64,000 nt of DNA from Batkoa obscura (GCA_030770535.1 JASVEC010000073.1:31780-95779); one strand, 5' to 3'. Positions 31,766 to 45,035 are shown, counted from the stretch's first letter. The notes: generated by a model not told the origin, from the sequence alone. Program-made: numbers and translations.

Positions 31766-33891
31766 ATGAATGAAAAAAAAGGAGCTATAAAAAAAGAGAG
31801 TAAAAGAAAACAAGGAATTCAACAGATATTAAAATCACAATATGATAAAAGGATAACATTAGAAAATGGTAATAGTAGTAATGGAAGCGCTAGTGATTTA
31901 ATAGATAGTGAAAAGGGATTGGAAGTAACAAAAGAGGACAATAGAGCGAATGGGAATATTAGTGAAAGTGTAGTAAGTGTTGATTTAGTACTTTAGTTGT
32001 ATAAAAGGAGCATGTTTAACCTTTAAAAAAATGAAACAAATTTAACTAAATATTCAAAAAAGAAAGTCATAGACGCTCGTTCTTTAGTAATCTGTGTAGA
32101 TAACCGTTGGAGGATAGCAAAGAGTGATTGGGTATTATGGGCTATCAATCATATGTTTCGTCCTTTTAAACCCTTTAGTTTAAAGGTAAGAAATGAGTTT
32201 TAATTTATTATCTCTTTTAACATGTGAATACTTTTCATTTACAGGATAAACATTTACAAGTTATTGAAATTAATGATGAAAAAGAACCAGGTTGGATTGA
32301 TTTAGAAGGTAATGATAAGGAACAAAATAAAGATATGAATAAAATGGAAATGAATGAAACAAAATTAAAAGAAAAGCAAGGGGATAAAGAAAGTAAGTCA
32401 ACAATAGATGGAAAAGAAGGGTTTTATAGGATTTTACCACATACTAAAATATATACATTTTATAAAAGATATTCGTTAGTATTTTTATTGGATATGTCCA
32501 GTTCATTAGCCACAATTGATCCCTTCAGAAAAACAGTATTAGTAAATGAAATCATAGAAACATTTAAAAATTGTCTATTTGGTTGTTTAGATAAATTTTC
32601 AATACCACAAAGTCAAACAAATACCTACTTTGAAGTAAAACCTGAAATTTATTTAAGTGTATTAGCGGATTATTCTAATTCTTCAACTCATAATAATACA
32701 AATACAAAGGATAATATAAAAACATTATTACATAATATAATAGTAACCAAGGAAAATTTAAAAGCTACATTTGATCAAATACAAAAATGGTTTATTTATT
32801 TACAAAATATAATGGCAAATGAAACTACAACGATAGATTCGATTAACAATAACAATAATAATTTAAATAATAATAATAGTTTAAATAACAATAACAATAA
32901 TGACAACAATATAATACCAGATGATTTAGAAGATTTATTACAACAAAAAGAAGGACAAAATTCGTTTTTAGAATATGGATTATTAACATTAAGGCTAATG
33001 CCACAAGATGCAGCTCCTGTTTTAGTTTTAATATCGGATGGTGTACCAGAATTTAAACCTATGGATTATGGTTATGGATTAAGAGGTATGGCTAAAGAAG
33101 GAGTTCATTTAATTGCTATTCAAGTAGGTAATCCATTTGGTTTTACACCAGCAAGTAGCTTTGGTTATGTACCAGATAACGAATCTTTTCGATTTTTAGC
33201 TATGGCAACTGGTGGAAAATTTATTTATTCTTTAGATTGTCCAAAGTATAATATAATTGAAGAAGGAAAAGAAGAAGAAGGAAAAGAAGAAGAAGGAAAA
33301 GAAGAAGAAGGAAAAAAAGAAGAAGGAAAAAAAGAAGAAGGAAAAAAAGAAGAAGGAAAAGAAGAAGAAGAAAAAGGAAAAGGAAAAGAAAAAGAAAAAG
33401 AAAAAGAAAATAATAATAAAATTCAATATCCTAATTTTTATCATCGATTAATATTAATACAAAAAGCAACATTTCATCGTAATAGACAATTAAGTCGAAA
33501 TAGTATAGTTAATTTTGGTAAAGAAAGAATATCCGATTTACCAAGAGAAAAATTATTAAATAATGGAACTAATATAACTATGGAAGATCCCACTAGTATT
33601 AATATCCAATTTCCATGGAATATACATGCACCACCACCAATAACTGAAAGTTTATTAACAAGATATAGAGATTATGCATTACCTTTAGAAGCTTCATGCA
33701 TATTAAATGCAAGATTAAGAGAAGGTTTTTTTATTGAAAAAATTGGTATTGCGGGAAATAAACAATCCAAAGCAGATAAAATATTAATTAATTTAGCTAT
33801 GATTTGGTTACCTAATGTTATTATTCAATATCGTATTAGAGCTCATTTACCATCTGATTTAAGAACTAATCATAATAATCATCATTTATCA

Positions 33892-33945
<54 letters not shown>

Positions 33946-36367
33946 CATACTCAAAACAAAAAATATATAAGAATTGAAATGAATATATTGGCATCAACAT
34001 TATTTGCTGTAAGTTTTGTGAATTTTGAATCAATGAAAGGAACAAAGGGTGCTAATGGTGCTTTACATTCTAGTTTAACTCATCTTTATAGATTTTTAAA
34101 AAGTATCTTTGCAACAGATGACACATTAAAATCATTAAGTTCATTAGCTCAAAGAATACCACAATTTAAAGCGTCTAAAGAAATAACATCAGTACCAACA
34201 GCAACAGAAGAAGAAGAAGATTCGGTTATTAAAAAAGAAATAGTTAATAAGATTGATATTAATATAATTAAAGAATTATGGTCTACATTTGCACATGAGA
34301 AATTAGAATTTATATCTAATGGTTTATTTGATGATTATTCAAGTATATTATTTATCAAAAAGCAAAATAATAATTTAAAAGAGAATAATGATAATAATAA
34401 CAATATAGATCCATTTGATTTTAAAGTAGAATTAAAACAGTTAAGACAATTATTTTTAGAAAACCTGAATTATTCAGTTATTTCTGATACAACTTATATT
34501 AAATATTTAACAGCTCATAAAACAGGTCAACATTCATTTCCTAGTTTTTGCATATTAAGATTAGTATCAATTACAAATACATTAATATGGTCACGATTAG
34601 TATTTGTTAATGTTAAATATCCAATTAGAGAGAAATTAATTCAACAACATTTGTCAATTAAATTTGAATTCAAATTAAATCAACAATCTTATTTAATACA
34701 AAACTGTCAACGACCCTTACATAATTTGTTAGTTCAAAATGAATTCCCAAAAAAGGAAAGTTATTTAAATCGACAATCTTTATTACCTTCATTTGCTATT
34801 GGATATTTGAAATATTTTACAAAAGAATGGTTAATCGAATTAAATTTAGATAATTATTTTATAAATAATAATTTACCTTCAATTTATGATTTAGTTTATT
34901 TTATTTTATTAAAAGCCAAATTATCTCAAGGTTTCATTAAAATTGGTGAGTATGAAGATGAATCTGTTTTATTTTATAAAGAATTTAATTCTCCTTGGAA
35001 ACAAAGTTATCGTCAATTTGGTATTCAATATAAAATCAATAAGGATTTTAAAAACAATCAAGTAACAAGTGAAATTTGGAGTGAACCTATTAACAATGAA
35101 CAATTAGAAGATGTTAGTTTAAATGCCTCAATGGAAATTTTAGCTAAAGATGAATGTATTATTACTAATTTAATATCGTTTGATTTAATTCATCAAGCTT
35201 GTAGAAATAAGAAGAATTTACTAAATGATAAATTAAGATTAAGGTCCCTCGTTTTAAATAGTGTAGCATTAATTTCAACTTATAAAATACCCAAATTTGA
35301 ATATAATTTACAAGTATTAATAGAATTAGAAAAAGATATCTCATTTTTAAAAGACAAATCTTATTTTATACCAAATTTAAATGAAAATAGTATTTATCCA
35401 TTAAAATTTAATTTAACTGAAGAAGAATTAATGAATTTAAACTCATTAACAATCCAATGTTTATTTTTTCAATTTTTTATTGAAACTTCAATAATGAAAT
35501 TAACAGATACTGCAGTAGCTGGTGAAATCAAAGATCCTTGTAATATACCAGTTAACCAATTAAAAGGGTTAGATATTATATCACCTGAAATGGCCTCCCA
35601 AAAATGGGGATTTGCTAAATTAATTAGTTCTACTTCATTTGCATTAACTTTTGTACCCAATATTATTGATGTTTTATTAAGCTTTCAAAAATATATTCAA
35701 AATAATGGAAGTAATAATGAAAGTTTAAAATTAAAGTTATGGTCATTTGAATGTATTCGAGAAAATAATACAAATTCTAATCAATTTAGTTTAAATTTAT
35801 CTAAATTAAATGAAATTCAATTTACTAAAGAGAAATGTTATAATAATTTATATCCAATTATACCAACAAATGAAAAATTAGTTTCAATTATGACTGAATT
35901 AGAGAGAGTAGAATTCTGGACAAAATGGAGTCAACCTCAACCTAATATTTGTTTACAAGTTCATAAACTACAAAGTTTATTTGATAATCTTATTGGGAGA
36001 TGTTTTGTTCAATCTATTTATTCCTCAATGTTGTTGAATTATAAAATGGACATTATGGATGTTAATATGGCATTAAAATTATGTTTTAAAGTTGAAATTG
36101 AAATTGACATAACAAATTATTTAAATTTAAAAACAGAGAAAGATAAAAGAAATTTTAATCAATTAAAAAAACAACAAAATGAATTACAATTTCAACAAAA
36201 ATTTGAAAAATTAATTTATAATCATTTTAATTTATTTAATCAACAAAATAATTCAAATAATGAACAATTAATCTATTATTTAAAATCATTAAATAATGTG
36301 AAAGAGAATGAAAATAATTCAAATAATAATAATTCAAATAATAATAATTCAAATAATAATAATTCAA

Positions 36368-36399
<32 letters not shown>

Positions 36400-39300
36400 T
36401 ACAATAATAATAATAATAATAATAAAGAAATAACATCAATATTATCAAATACAATAGAAACAATAAAAGAATCATTTAATATTAATGGTTTTCTAGAAAA
36501 AGTAGCATCTCCTTTGTTTATGCAATTAAGTTTTTGTTTTTATAATCCAAATTTAAGTCAACAAAACTATGAACTAAAAACAAGTCAAGTACCAACATCA
36601 TACAAAGTTAAAGAAAATAATAAAATAATTGATTATTCACCAAAAAGTATTGGTAATGAAGAATCTCCTTTAATTTCAAATGATGATACAAAAGCTAAAA
36701 TTAAATTAACATTTTATTTACCACATTCATTAGATATTAAACTAGAAGAAAAAATAAAACAAATCAAAAATAATAATCAAAAAGAGATTATAAAATATGA
36801 AGCAATAGAAGCTATATTTAATAACAATCAACGATTAATAATTAATGAATTCAAATCAAGATTAGAATGGCTAATAAAAGAAGAAATTATTGATGAATTA
36901 ATAACATATCAACCAATTAATAATATTTTATTAAATTATATAAAACAAAATTTATCAATACGAAATCCATTTATGGATTTTCCATCAGCATTTAATATTA
37001 GTTTAAAATTTGTTAACAAAAAAAGAGGAAAAGAAATATTTTGTAATGAATTAAATGAATTAATAGAGTTTCCATTTATAATAAAAAAAGAAGGTAATTA
37101 TTTTTATATACAAATAGAATCAAATGAGAACAAACAAAATAATAACAACTCAAACAATAATAAAATTCAATTTATAAATCAACAAGAAAATAATAATAAA
37201 GAAAATGAATTATTTAATGAATTGTCAATCTATATGATAGACAAATTCAACTTGAATGAATTCGTACCTAAATTTTGGATGATATTAATTCCTAATGAAA
37301 ATTATGTTCATTTTCTTTTCTTTTGTAGATATTTATCAGGTGTAGATAAATCACGTATTGTACAAAGAATAAGAAAAAAAATAGCATTGTTATTAATGAG
37401 AGTTAATCAAATGATATTATTATTAGAATTAAATGAAACAAGAATGTGTAATAAATTATTAATACCACCTGATACTCAAGATGAACCTTATTCATCTGAT
37501 GATGATTTGTTAAATGAAGAAGAGAATGAAGAAGAGAATGAAGAAGAGAATGAGAAAAACGAAGAAGAGATAAATAGTATGAAAATGAATAAAAACAAAA
37601 GAATAATAAAAGAAATAAATAATATTCAATTCTCAATTCAATCAAATAAATTCCAAATTGGTCAATTTGAATGTCCATTATTATTTAAACAAAGTTTTCC
37701 ATTACATTGGCGATTAAAACCAATGCAAGCCTTAAATTATATCTTAACTACTGTTATGCATCCATTATCTGTAATTAATCGACATAATTTATATGTTATT
37801 AATGATCAAAACTCAGTTTATTATTTAAGATTAAATGAAAATGAAATTAATATTCTAGATGAAAATTATATTGATGATTTATCAAAAAGTAGTTTAAATT
37901 TGTCTCAATCTTCAGAATATAATAATAATAATAATTCAAATAACTCAAATAACAATCAAATAATATTATCAGATGAAAATCGACCAAGTTCTATTATTAC
38001 TGAATCTTCAATAAATTCATTTCCAAATTCACCTTCGATAAAGAGACCCAATTCATCTACATTATTATCTCATTTAAGAACATCAAATTATCAACAATTG
38101 TTACCATCAATAAATTCTAATATACAAGATTATCGAGAATTAGTATTGGAAGTATATGGAATAACAATACCAAGTAAAGAAATAACAGAAGAATTACCCA
38201 ATTTAATTTATAATCGATTAATGAATCATTTAACTTTAAATGTAATGTCTTCTTTTTTAGCCAGAAATGTAACATTAAAATTAAGTTTGCCAGATATTAA
38301 TTTTATATTTCCATTAAAAAAATATCCAAATCCCCAAGCTAAATTACAAATTCAATTACCTAATTTTATATTAAATCCCATGTTATTATTAGTTTATATT
38401 AAACAAAATGTAACTAATTACCTTCATCCATTAACGGGTAATGAAGCTAAATTACAATATAAAAAATTTTGCCAGGATTATTATAAATATCAATTTAATA
38501 CTGAAAATAATTCAAATAATAATTCAAATAATAATAGTAATAGCAATAATTCAAATAACAATAATAATAATAATTCAAATAACAATAATAGTAATTCATG
38601 TGAATGTTTTGTAGGTGATTTTATTATGTTTTATAATTCAATAGCATCACGATCGCCAACTCAAATTGAAGCTACTATTGGACAAGGTATTGGATTAGTT
38701 TGTTTTACTATAATTAATTTAAAAGAAAATGAATTACAATTTTTGCCAAACGAAAAAAATCTACAGCATTTAGGATTTCGACCATTGTTAACTGGAGAAT
38801 CATTTGATATTGAAACGATAATTGAAGAAAAGGAAAGTAAAAATCAAAAATATCAATTAAATTTAGATTTATGGGGAATAGGGAATATTAATTTAAATCA
38901 ATTCAAGTTGCAATTATTATTAAATATTAAACAAAGTTTATTAGACTATGTATTAGATTGTTGTACTAAAAGTTTTCTAATGGAAATACCATTAATATCA
39001 AATGATAAAAAAATGACTCGAGTTCACTCAGAATCAGATAAATTTAAATTAGGCTCAATAAATAACTTAGAAGAAAATAAAATATTATTAATTAATAGTA
39101 TTAATTTTGATTTAAGATTATTTCAACCAACATCAAATATAATTGAATTTGGCAACAAGTTAAATAATCCAACAATGTTCCAATACCAAATTAAAAATCA
39201 ATTTAATGAATCAACTCAAAGATTATTAATATCTCAATTAATTGATTGGTTATCAGATTATCATTCTTGTTTTTCACCTATTTTATTACAAGTCAATAAA

Positions 39301-41799
39301 AATGGAATGATTAACATTATTAACAATTTTAAATTAAATAATAATAATCAATCAAATGAATTAATACCTAAAAGATATACAATATTAAGTGGATTACCTG
39401 AATTATCTAACAAAATAAATAATAACAATAGCAATAATAACAGCAATTGGAATTCATTTAATGGATTTATGAACAATATTAGTAGTAGAAGAAGTTCAAC
39501 AGAAGACATTATTAGTATTAAAAGTGGACAAACTAAAAACTTAATAAAAAAAGAAAAATCAATTGAAGAAATACTATTACATTCATCAATTCAACAAACT
39601 CATTTATGTAACAAATATAATAATAATAATAACATAATGGAATTAAATCGAAGTTATTATTTAATGATTAATTTTGATAATCAAAGTATCAAAATTAATA
39701 GTTATAATTTGAACAAACAATTCAATTTACAACTAAAATTGTTTTTAGATAAAATAGTACAATTTGACTTATCTAGGAAAAATTTATTAGATTTTATATT
39801 ACAGCAAAAAATGGGTTGTTTTCATCAAAAATATCAAATTAACATGTTAATTAATCAATCACCTATTATTAGTAATCAAAATTCAGAATATTCTAAAATA
39901 TATAATAATAATTCAAATAACAATTCAAATAATAATATAATGAAAAATAGTAATAATAGTTATGGAAGTTTAGAAAATGAAACTAAAGTCAATAATAAGC
40001 CTAATATTGATTTACATCGATTAGGTTTATTAATAAGGCATACAACACCTAATAAAATACGAAATAGTATTGGAATAGATTTAAGAATTAAAACGAATGA
40101 ATCAAATGTAATAGAAACAAAATCAATAATAGACAATTGTAGTATAAAATCAATAGAAGATAATAATAATAATACCAACAATATTAAAACAATTGAATTT
40201 CAACAACAATACCCTAATATTCATCGAGTATTATATTTAGCGCCATCTGAAATAAAGATGAATAATATGACAATGAAACATTATGATTATTTACAAATTC
40301 ATGGACAAGAATTTATGGAGCAATATAATAATTTATTAAATCATCCTAAAACTGATTTTGAACAATTTCATTTATTAATTGAAAAACTAAAATTATTATT
40401 TGAACAAAATAAATGCCTAAATGAACCAGATGAAATGGAAATTATATTGAATCAATGTCATCTAGTTCATTTATGTAGAACTCCATTATTTCAATTTAAA
40501 ACAACAAATTCAAGGCCATTATTTTTAGACTTATTTTTCAAAAAGGAAGATATTAATAGTAATCAATTTAAATTATGGTATTTAAATGTAATGAAAAATT
40601 TAATGAATGAATATGGAAAATATTTGAAATCTTTAGGATTACAATTTTTAGGAGAAGAAGTTAATAATATTAATACTAATATTAGTAATACATGTTATTC
40701 ACCAAGTTATTATCAAATATGGACAAATAATTTGCCAATATTTTTAAGATTAAAAATAAAAGATATGTTTGTTCATATTGATATTTACTCAATACCAATA
40801 ATAAATCATTATCATCAAATAGAAAATAAAGTAAATACTCAATTGAATAAAATCAATTTATTAAAAAAGAAAATTCATGGAAATTCATTTATTTACGATT
40901 ATCATATACAACATATTAAACATTGGTTAGAAGGACAACTAGAATATTTGCCTAAAGTGAATTTATTAAGATTAATTCAATCGTTTATTAATTCAACATT
41001 GATAAGAGGAGATTACTCTAATAATTTAATAGAAACTGGAGATATAGTATTAACTAAAATTAATAACTTAAAAGAAATTTATTATTATATTATTAAAAAT
41101 CCACTAAGGTATGAAGTTCGTAATGTTTATTTTAATAACAAACCTATTGGATTTTATTTTAAAGATGAAAAATTAATTAAAAATCAACGAGTATTAATAG
41201 TTTCATTAAAAGAAGAAGAAGATAATAAAATAATAAAATTACAATATTGGAATTTAATAGTTGTTGATCAACCAATAGTTAATTCATTACCTTCCAGTCC
41301 AATAAATAATGAATTAATGGAAAAATCCGAATATTTAATTGAAAATAAGTTAGAAGAAGTTATAGAGCAATTTAATAAAGATAAATTATGGAAACAATTT
41401 CAAGAAGATGGGAAACAATTTTTAGCTGAGGAATTAAATTTATTCAAATCTCAATTTTATTTTATTGATTTAATCCCATTAGAACCCGCATTTAATGAAT
41501 TAATTGAATATAATTTAAATTGGTTAAAATTAATTCAATCTTTAGCTTTAAATCCCAATTTAACTACTAAAGTATATAAAGAAATTGATAATTTATTAGA
41601 ACATTACATCTTTTTTAATCAAGTTAATTCACATCATGTAATTTATATAAAATTAAATTTAAAACAAGAAAATGAATTAAATGTTTATGCTGTATCAAGG
41701 GACTATAGAAATCAACTATTAAATGTGGAATTTGAACATTCACAAAGATTTTTTAATTTATTATTGTTTGAAATATGGAGCGAATTACATTTATCATAA
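31766..41799 (+). CDS. szt2: SZT2-like giant protein (KICSTOR subunit homologue), copy 1
   Basis: Three exons: 31766-31972, 32063-32185 and 32245-41799, with introns of 90 nt (GTAAGT...AAAAAG, branch-like TTAACTAA) and 59 nt (GTAAGA...TTACAG); all phases 0; 3294 residues. Exon 2 encodes VIDARSLVICVDNRWRIAKS-DWVLWAINHMFRPF, matching the N-terminus of animal SZT2 ([20 protein letters not shown]). Exon 3 continues KEPGWIDLEGND, FYRILPHTKIYTFYKRYSLV and FLLDMSSSLATIDPF, the SZT2 vWA-like core with a D-x-S-x-S motif at D193, then LVLISDGVPEFKP. The length is close to human SZT2 (about 3375). Low-complexity inserts are frequent: a Glu/Lys/Gly ladder (33259-33410) and many poly-Asn runs from AAT repeats. 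In animals SZT2 scaffolds KICSTOR, which places GATOR1 on lysosomes to restrain TORC1 when nutrients are low; the fungal role is inferred. Confidence 0.88.
33259..33410 (+). repeat. Coding GAA/GGA-rich repeat in SZT2 copy 1
   Basis: Purine-only tandem repeat of 15 nt GAAGAAGGAAAAGAA-type units encoding a Glu/Lys/Gly ladder. Despite being a slippage-prone tract it has the same length in both SZT2 copies (other copy 54825-54976). Long opposite-strand open frames here are by-products of the repeat. Confidence 0.85.
33892..33945 (+). repeat. (AAT)18 microsatellite encoding poly-Asn, SZT2 copy 1
   Basis: Eighteen uninterrupted AAT codons. The equivalent tract in copy 2 (54320-54343) has eight. 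This is the only coding length difference between the two genes. Confidence 0.93.
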
Positions 41800-41818
41800 A
41801 AAGTAGAAAAGATAAAAG

Positions 41819-42155
41819 GAGATTAGTATAAGATGGTATAAAATCGATCGAAAAAATTATTTTAACATTTGTTTTATTAAAACAAGATCACTTTTTTATA
41901 TTCAGTTGTATTATCCTTATTCCACTTAATTAATATTTCAATATAATAATAAAAATTAATAATGTAATAACGAAAAATTGTTATAACATCAATAAAATAA
42001 TTGTAATGTTTTTTGAGTTGAAATTAGTATTAAAAAAGCAAATATTACTCTATAAATATATAAAAATAGGTTGTACCTTGCTTAAATAACATATACACTG
42101 TTTTATTATAAACAATAAAAAGTAACTAAAATTAACACTGTTTTATTTTAGTATA
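41819..42155. other. Spacer flank between left arm and transposon
   Basis: A+T-rich sequence downstream of SZT2 copy 1, presumably with its 3' UTR and poly(A) site. It has no counterpart next to copy 2. Confidence 0.5.
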
Positions 42156-42325
42156 TGGGGATATCCAAATTGATTTCATTTTTTACCTAATTTCTAAAAA
42201 ATTTGTATTTTAAAAACTTGAAATTTTATAAAAATAAATGGGGTTGTCTAAATTAGCTTCATTATTTTATCCAATTTTCAAAAAAAATTGTATTAAAAAC
42301 TCCGCTTAAAACTTTATAAAAACAA
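42156..42325 (+). repeat. Tandem duplication of the transposon left terminus (~85 bp unit, two copies)
   Basis: Units start at 42156 and 42239. Both have TGGGG at the start, an (A/G)TTTCATT or GCTTCATT block, an A-rich middle, and end in TTTTATAAAAA(T/C)AAA. Similar but clearly diverged. Confidence 0.6.
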
Positions 42326-42422
42326 ATTTTTTATTAAAACAAAGGTACCCGGACATAGTTCTAAATCATCCTATTATAGTTTATACTGTAAGTTAGAGGA
42401 ATTTCTATTAGATCTTAAATAC

Positions 42423-42532
42423 ATATGGGGATGTTTTTTTTTTTTGCTTCATTACTTTTTCCATCTTTTAAGCGCTATTTACGTGGAAAAATTATTAGTA
42501 AAATTATTAAATACAAAAATACATCCCCATAT
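42423..42532 (+). repeat. MITE copy 15
   Basis: ATATGGGGATGT start, CTTTTAAGCGCTATTTACGT core, ACATCCCCATAT end; TIRs intact with a longer T-run than consensus. Lies inside the larger transposon. Confidence 0.9.
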
Positions 42533-42979
42533 TCTTGTAAAACTTTATTGAGAAATATTTATTATTGACCACTTTATGTCAACATTGCAGATTTGTTATC
42601 AAGTAAATAAACTAATGTTATAATCACATTATTAATATATTTCTAAGTTAATAAATAGCTGCATGCAAGGGAGTGGTTAGCACCAAATCTATAATTAACC
42701 ATCCTTATATAGTACAAATAATATAATAATAGTTTTTATATATTATTACAATTACTTGTTCTTTGACTGTTTATTAACTTAGCTATTAATAACTTAACTA
42801 ATCTGAACATTTAACAATCTATTTCTATCATTCAACAAACTACTTACTTGCTTAGTAGATATCGAAAATTTTAAATTCTCTGTTATCTTCGTAAGGTAAG
42901 CTGGGATTGATCTTTTAATTTTTCTATTTTCTATTTTCTATAGACTCTATAACTTTAATTGGAACTATATCGCTCTTTT

Positions 42980-44310
42980 TTATGTACCAGATACTGGATA
43001 ACAATGTAGTTTATTGTTATGTTTAATAAAGTGTAAATACTTCTTAATGCTTTGTATCTCTATTATTATTTTTATATTTTTGTTTCTTTCATATTTTTTA
43101 AAAATTATATCTGTTTTCCCATTATCAACAGTCGAGTTATTAATTTTATTATGCTCACAAATAAAAGTCTCGAATCTTGAAATTAATTGATTGATATCTT
43201 CTATTTTACCTAATGCTTTAAAACTACCTTTCCATTTTGAAAGGTTTCTAAAATGTCCATCAACTATACTTTTTCCATGATGCTCAGCAAAAAAATTAAG
43301 GTTAGCATTCAAATTACTATTTATGAATTTGTTTAAATATATAATGTAAGAACTCTTGGAATCTAAAATAATTTCCTGTATCTGCCCATATATTGATTTT
43401 TGTAAACTTCTTAAATAAAAGCTCTGTAGAGATTAAATCGATTAAACAATCTCCTGCATATCCTGAATCATGATTTAATATTTCAGATAGATAATCAAAG
43501 TAAACTTTACCTATTGTTTTATCATCCTTTAAATATAAAACATCAAAGCCTAATACTGATATAGCTTGTTTGTTATAATGATCTAAATTTATTGAATCTG
43601 GTCTTGTTCCTATTTCCATATTTTGTTTAAAATCTAAAATTATTATACAACTTCTGTTATTTGATTTTTTAATAGTTTCATTAAATATGTTTTTTTGAGT
43701 ATCAACACAGAATTTATATAATTTGTATAATTTTTCTTCTTCGTTGAAAATTTCTTCTATCTCTGCTTTGTTTTTTATTGCTGTATTTATTTTATTTTCG
43801 AATGACTTTTTTCTAATTGTATACTGAGCACATATATTACATAGATCCGTTTTTCTTGCTGCATTTTTGAAATTACTTGGTATATATTTAAAGAAATGTT
43901 GACCTAGCTACTGCTTTATCTTTCAAATCATTAAAATATTTACTATATATTATTCTTCCACTTTTATTTAATATATATATATATTATCTGATGAATATTT
44001 ACTATCATTATTTTTTTTATTAAATCTTGATGAAATAGTTGAATCATTTAGTAAATATTGTATAATAGTTTCAATTTGCTCGTCTTTGATTTTTTTTGTA
44101 TTTTTAATAATAGGTTGCAATGTTGATATTTTTTTATTATTACTTATTTTTGAATAACCATATTGATTTCTATTTATATTAAACCCAAAACTTTTACATT
44201 CATCAAAAGAATATACTGAAGCTATAGTTGATAATAACACTACTTGTTGATTTTTATTTCCTGTTTCTCTTGAAGCACTAATTTTGTACATTGTTTGATT
44301 AAGTTTATTA
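42980..44310 (-). pseudogene. Transposase relic of a DNA transposon, at least two frame breaks
   Basis: Three minus-strand open stretches in N-to-C order. 44310-43968 reads MYKISASRETGNKNQQVVLL and SFDECKSFGFNINRNQYGYS. 43903-43317 starts YIPSNFKNAARKTDLCNICA with a CxxC, then SCIIILDFKQN, QAISVLGFDVLYLKDD, KINIWADTGNYFRFQEFLHY. 43312-42980 starts NANLNFFAEHHGKSIVDGHF and ends at a stop. ILDFK, IWADTG and EHHGKS-VDGHF are the sort of acidic/His blocks found in an RNase H-fold DDE transposase, so that class is likely, but the superfamily is unassigned. The stretches are in different frames, with one single-base shift between the second and third. Its position inside matched terminal repeats makes it the natural transposase of the surrounding element. 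Confidence 0.65.
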
Positions 44311-44334
44311 TTATCGATAGTAAACTTTGATAAT

Positions 44335-44441
44335 ATATGGGGATGTATTTTTGTGTTTAAGAATTTTACTAACAAATTTTCCGCTTAAATAGCGCTTAAA
44401 AAATGGAAAAAATAATGAAGTCAAAAAAAACACTCCCATAT
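44335..44441 (-). repeat. MITE copy 16
   Basis: ATATGGGGATGTATTTTTGT start, ACTAACAAATTTTCCGCTTA, AGCGCTTAAAAAATGGAAAA, ACTCCCATAT end. It interrupts a sequence whose uninterrupted relative survives at 44957-45035, which gives the insertion point directly. Confidence 0.9.
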
Positions 44442-44956
44442 CTTTTCTTTGTTTTGTTTTATTATAAAATTTCATAAACTCTGGGTTGTGTCAAATATCG
44501 CTTTGTCAGTCCCATGGTTAATTATAGCATAACAATCGCCTAGGCTGTTGTGTTCTCGAGTTCAGAGAAAATCAATCCCATGTTCTTAGTTTGATTTGTT
44601 ATGAGAATTTCTAGCCCCATCCAAAAGAATATTATCTTCTCATTTTGATATTTATACTTTTCAGAGTATAAAAGAGTTTACAGAATATAGTAGTTCGAGG
44701 CTTTTTGACTGAATTATTACCTGATATCTCGAACATTTAATAAAGCCACTAAGTTTTCTTAATAGTATTTTACATAGATTTTACATTAGTATTGTCTATT
44801 CTATTTGTCTTATATAGCTTGTAACCTATCACGTGCTATTCCTCATAATCCAAGTCTATCTTAGTCACATAAACTAAAACCTTTCGACTTATAGTGTAGT
44901 CAACCAGGCAATAACTGTTTTTGACTCCAGACACTGATTACCAGATTTCATAATTA
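44442..44956. other. Transposon interior without recognised coding sequence
   Basis: About 0.5 kb between MITE 16 and the duplicated block at 44957, with somewhat more mixed base composition than the surroundings (for example near 44550-44620). No frame or RNA recognised. Confidence 0.4.
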
Positions 44957-45035
44957 TTTGATTAGATTTATTACTATCAATAACAAACTTTAGCAATATT
45001 TTATTTTATTACAAAATGCTATAAACTCTAGGTTA
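44957..45035 (+). repeat. Direct duplicate of the sequence around MITE 16, lacking the MITE
   Basis: TTTATTACTATCAATAACAA, ACTTTAGCAATATTTTATTT and GCTATAAACTCTAGGTTAT correspond to 44307-44334 plus 44442-44490 (TTTATTATTATCGATAGTAA, ACTTTGATAATAT, then after the MITE CATAAACTCTGGGTTGT). It shows the locus before insertion. Confidence 0.65.

Larger units (their letters stand above)
31745..41818 (+). repeat. Left arm of a ~10 kb inverted duplication
   Basis: 10,074 bp that match 46447-56488 in reverse complement. Homology starts at ATTCTTC (31745) and stops after GATAAAAG (41818); flanks on both sides are unrelated. The length difference of 32 bp from the other arm is fully explained by 10 extra AAT units and two extra A in a homopolymer at 31755-31761. 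Confidence 0.93.

Noticed and set aside
33232-33451. Phe- or Lys-rich open frames on both strands of the GAA repeat (and the matching pair in copy 2)
   Set aside because: They arise from the purine tandem repeat inside SZT2 and have no independent start signals.
42980-43312. Separate small genes at 42980-43312, 43317-43619 and 43968-44375
   Set aside because: They are consecutive pieces of one decayed transposase read in different frames; the ATG of the last one even lies within a MITE.
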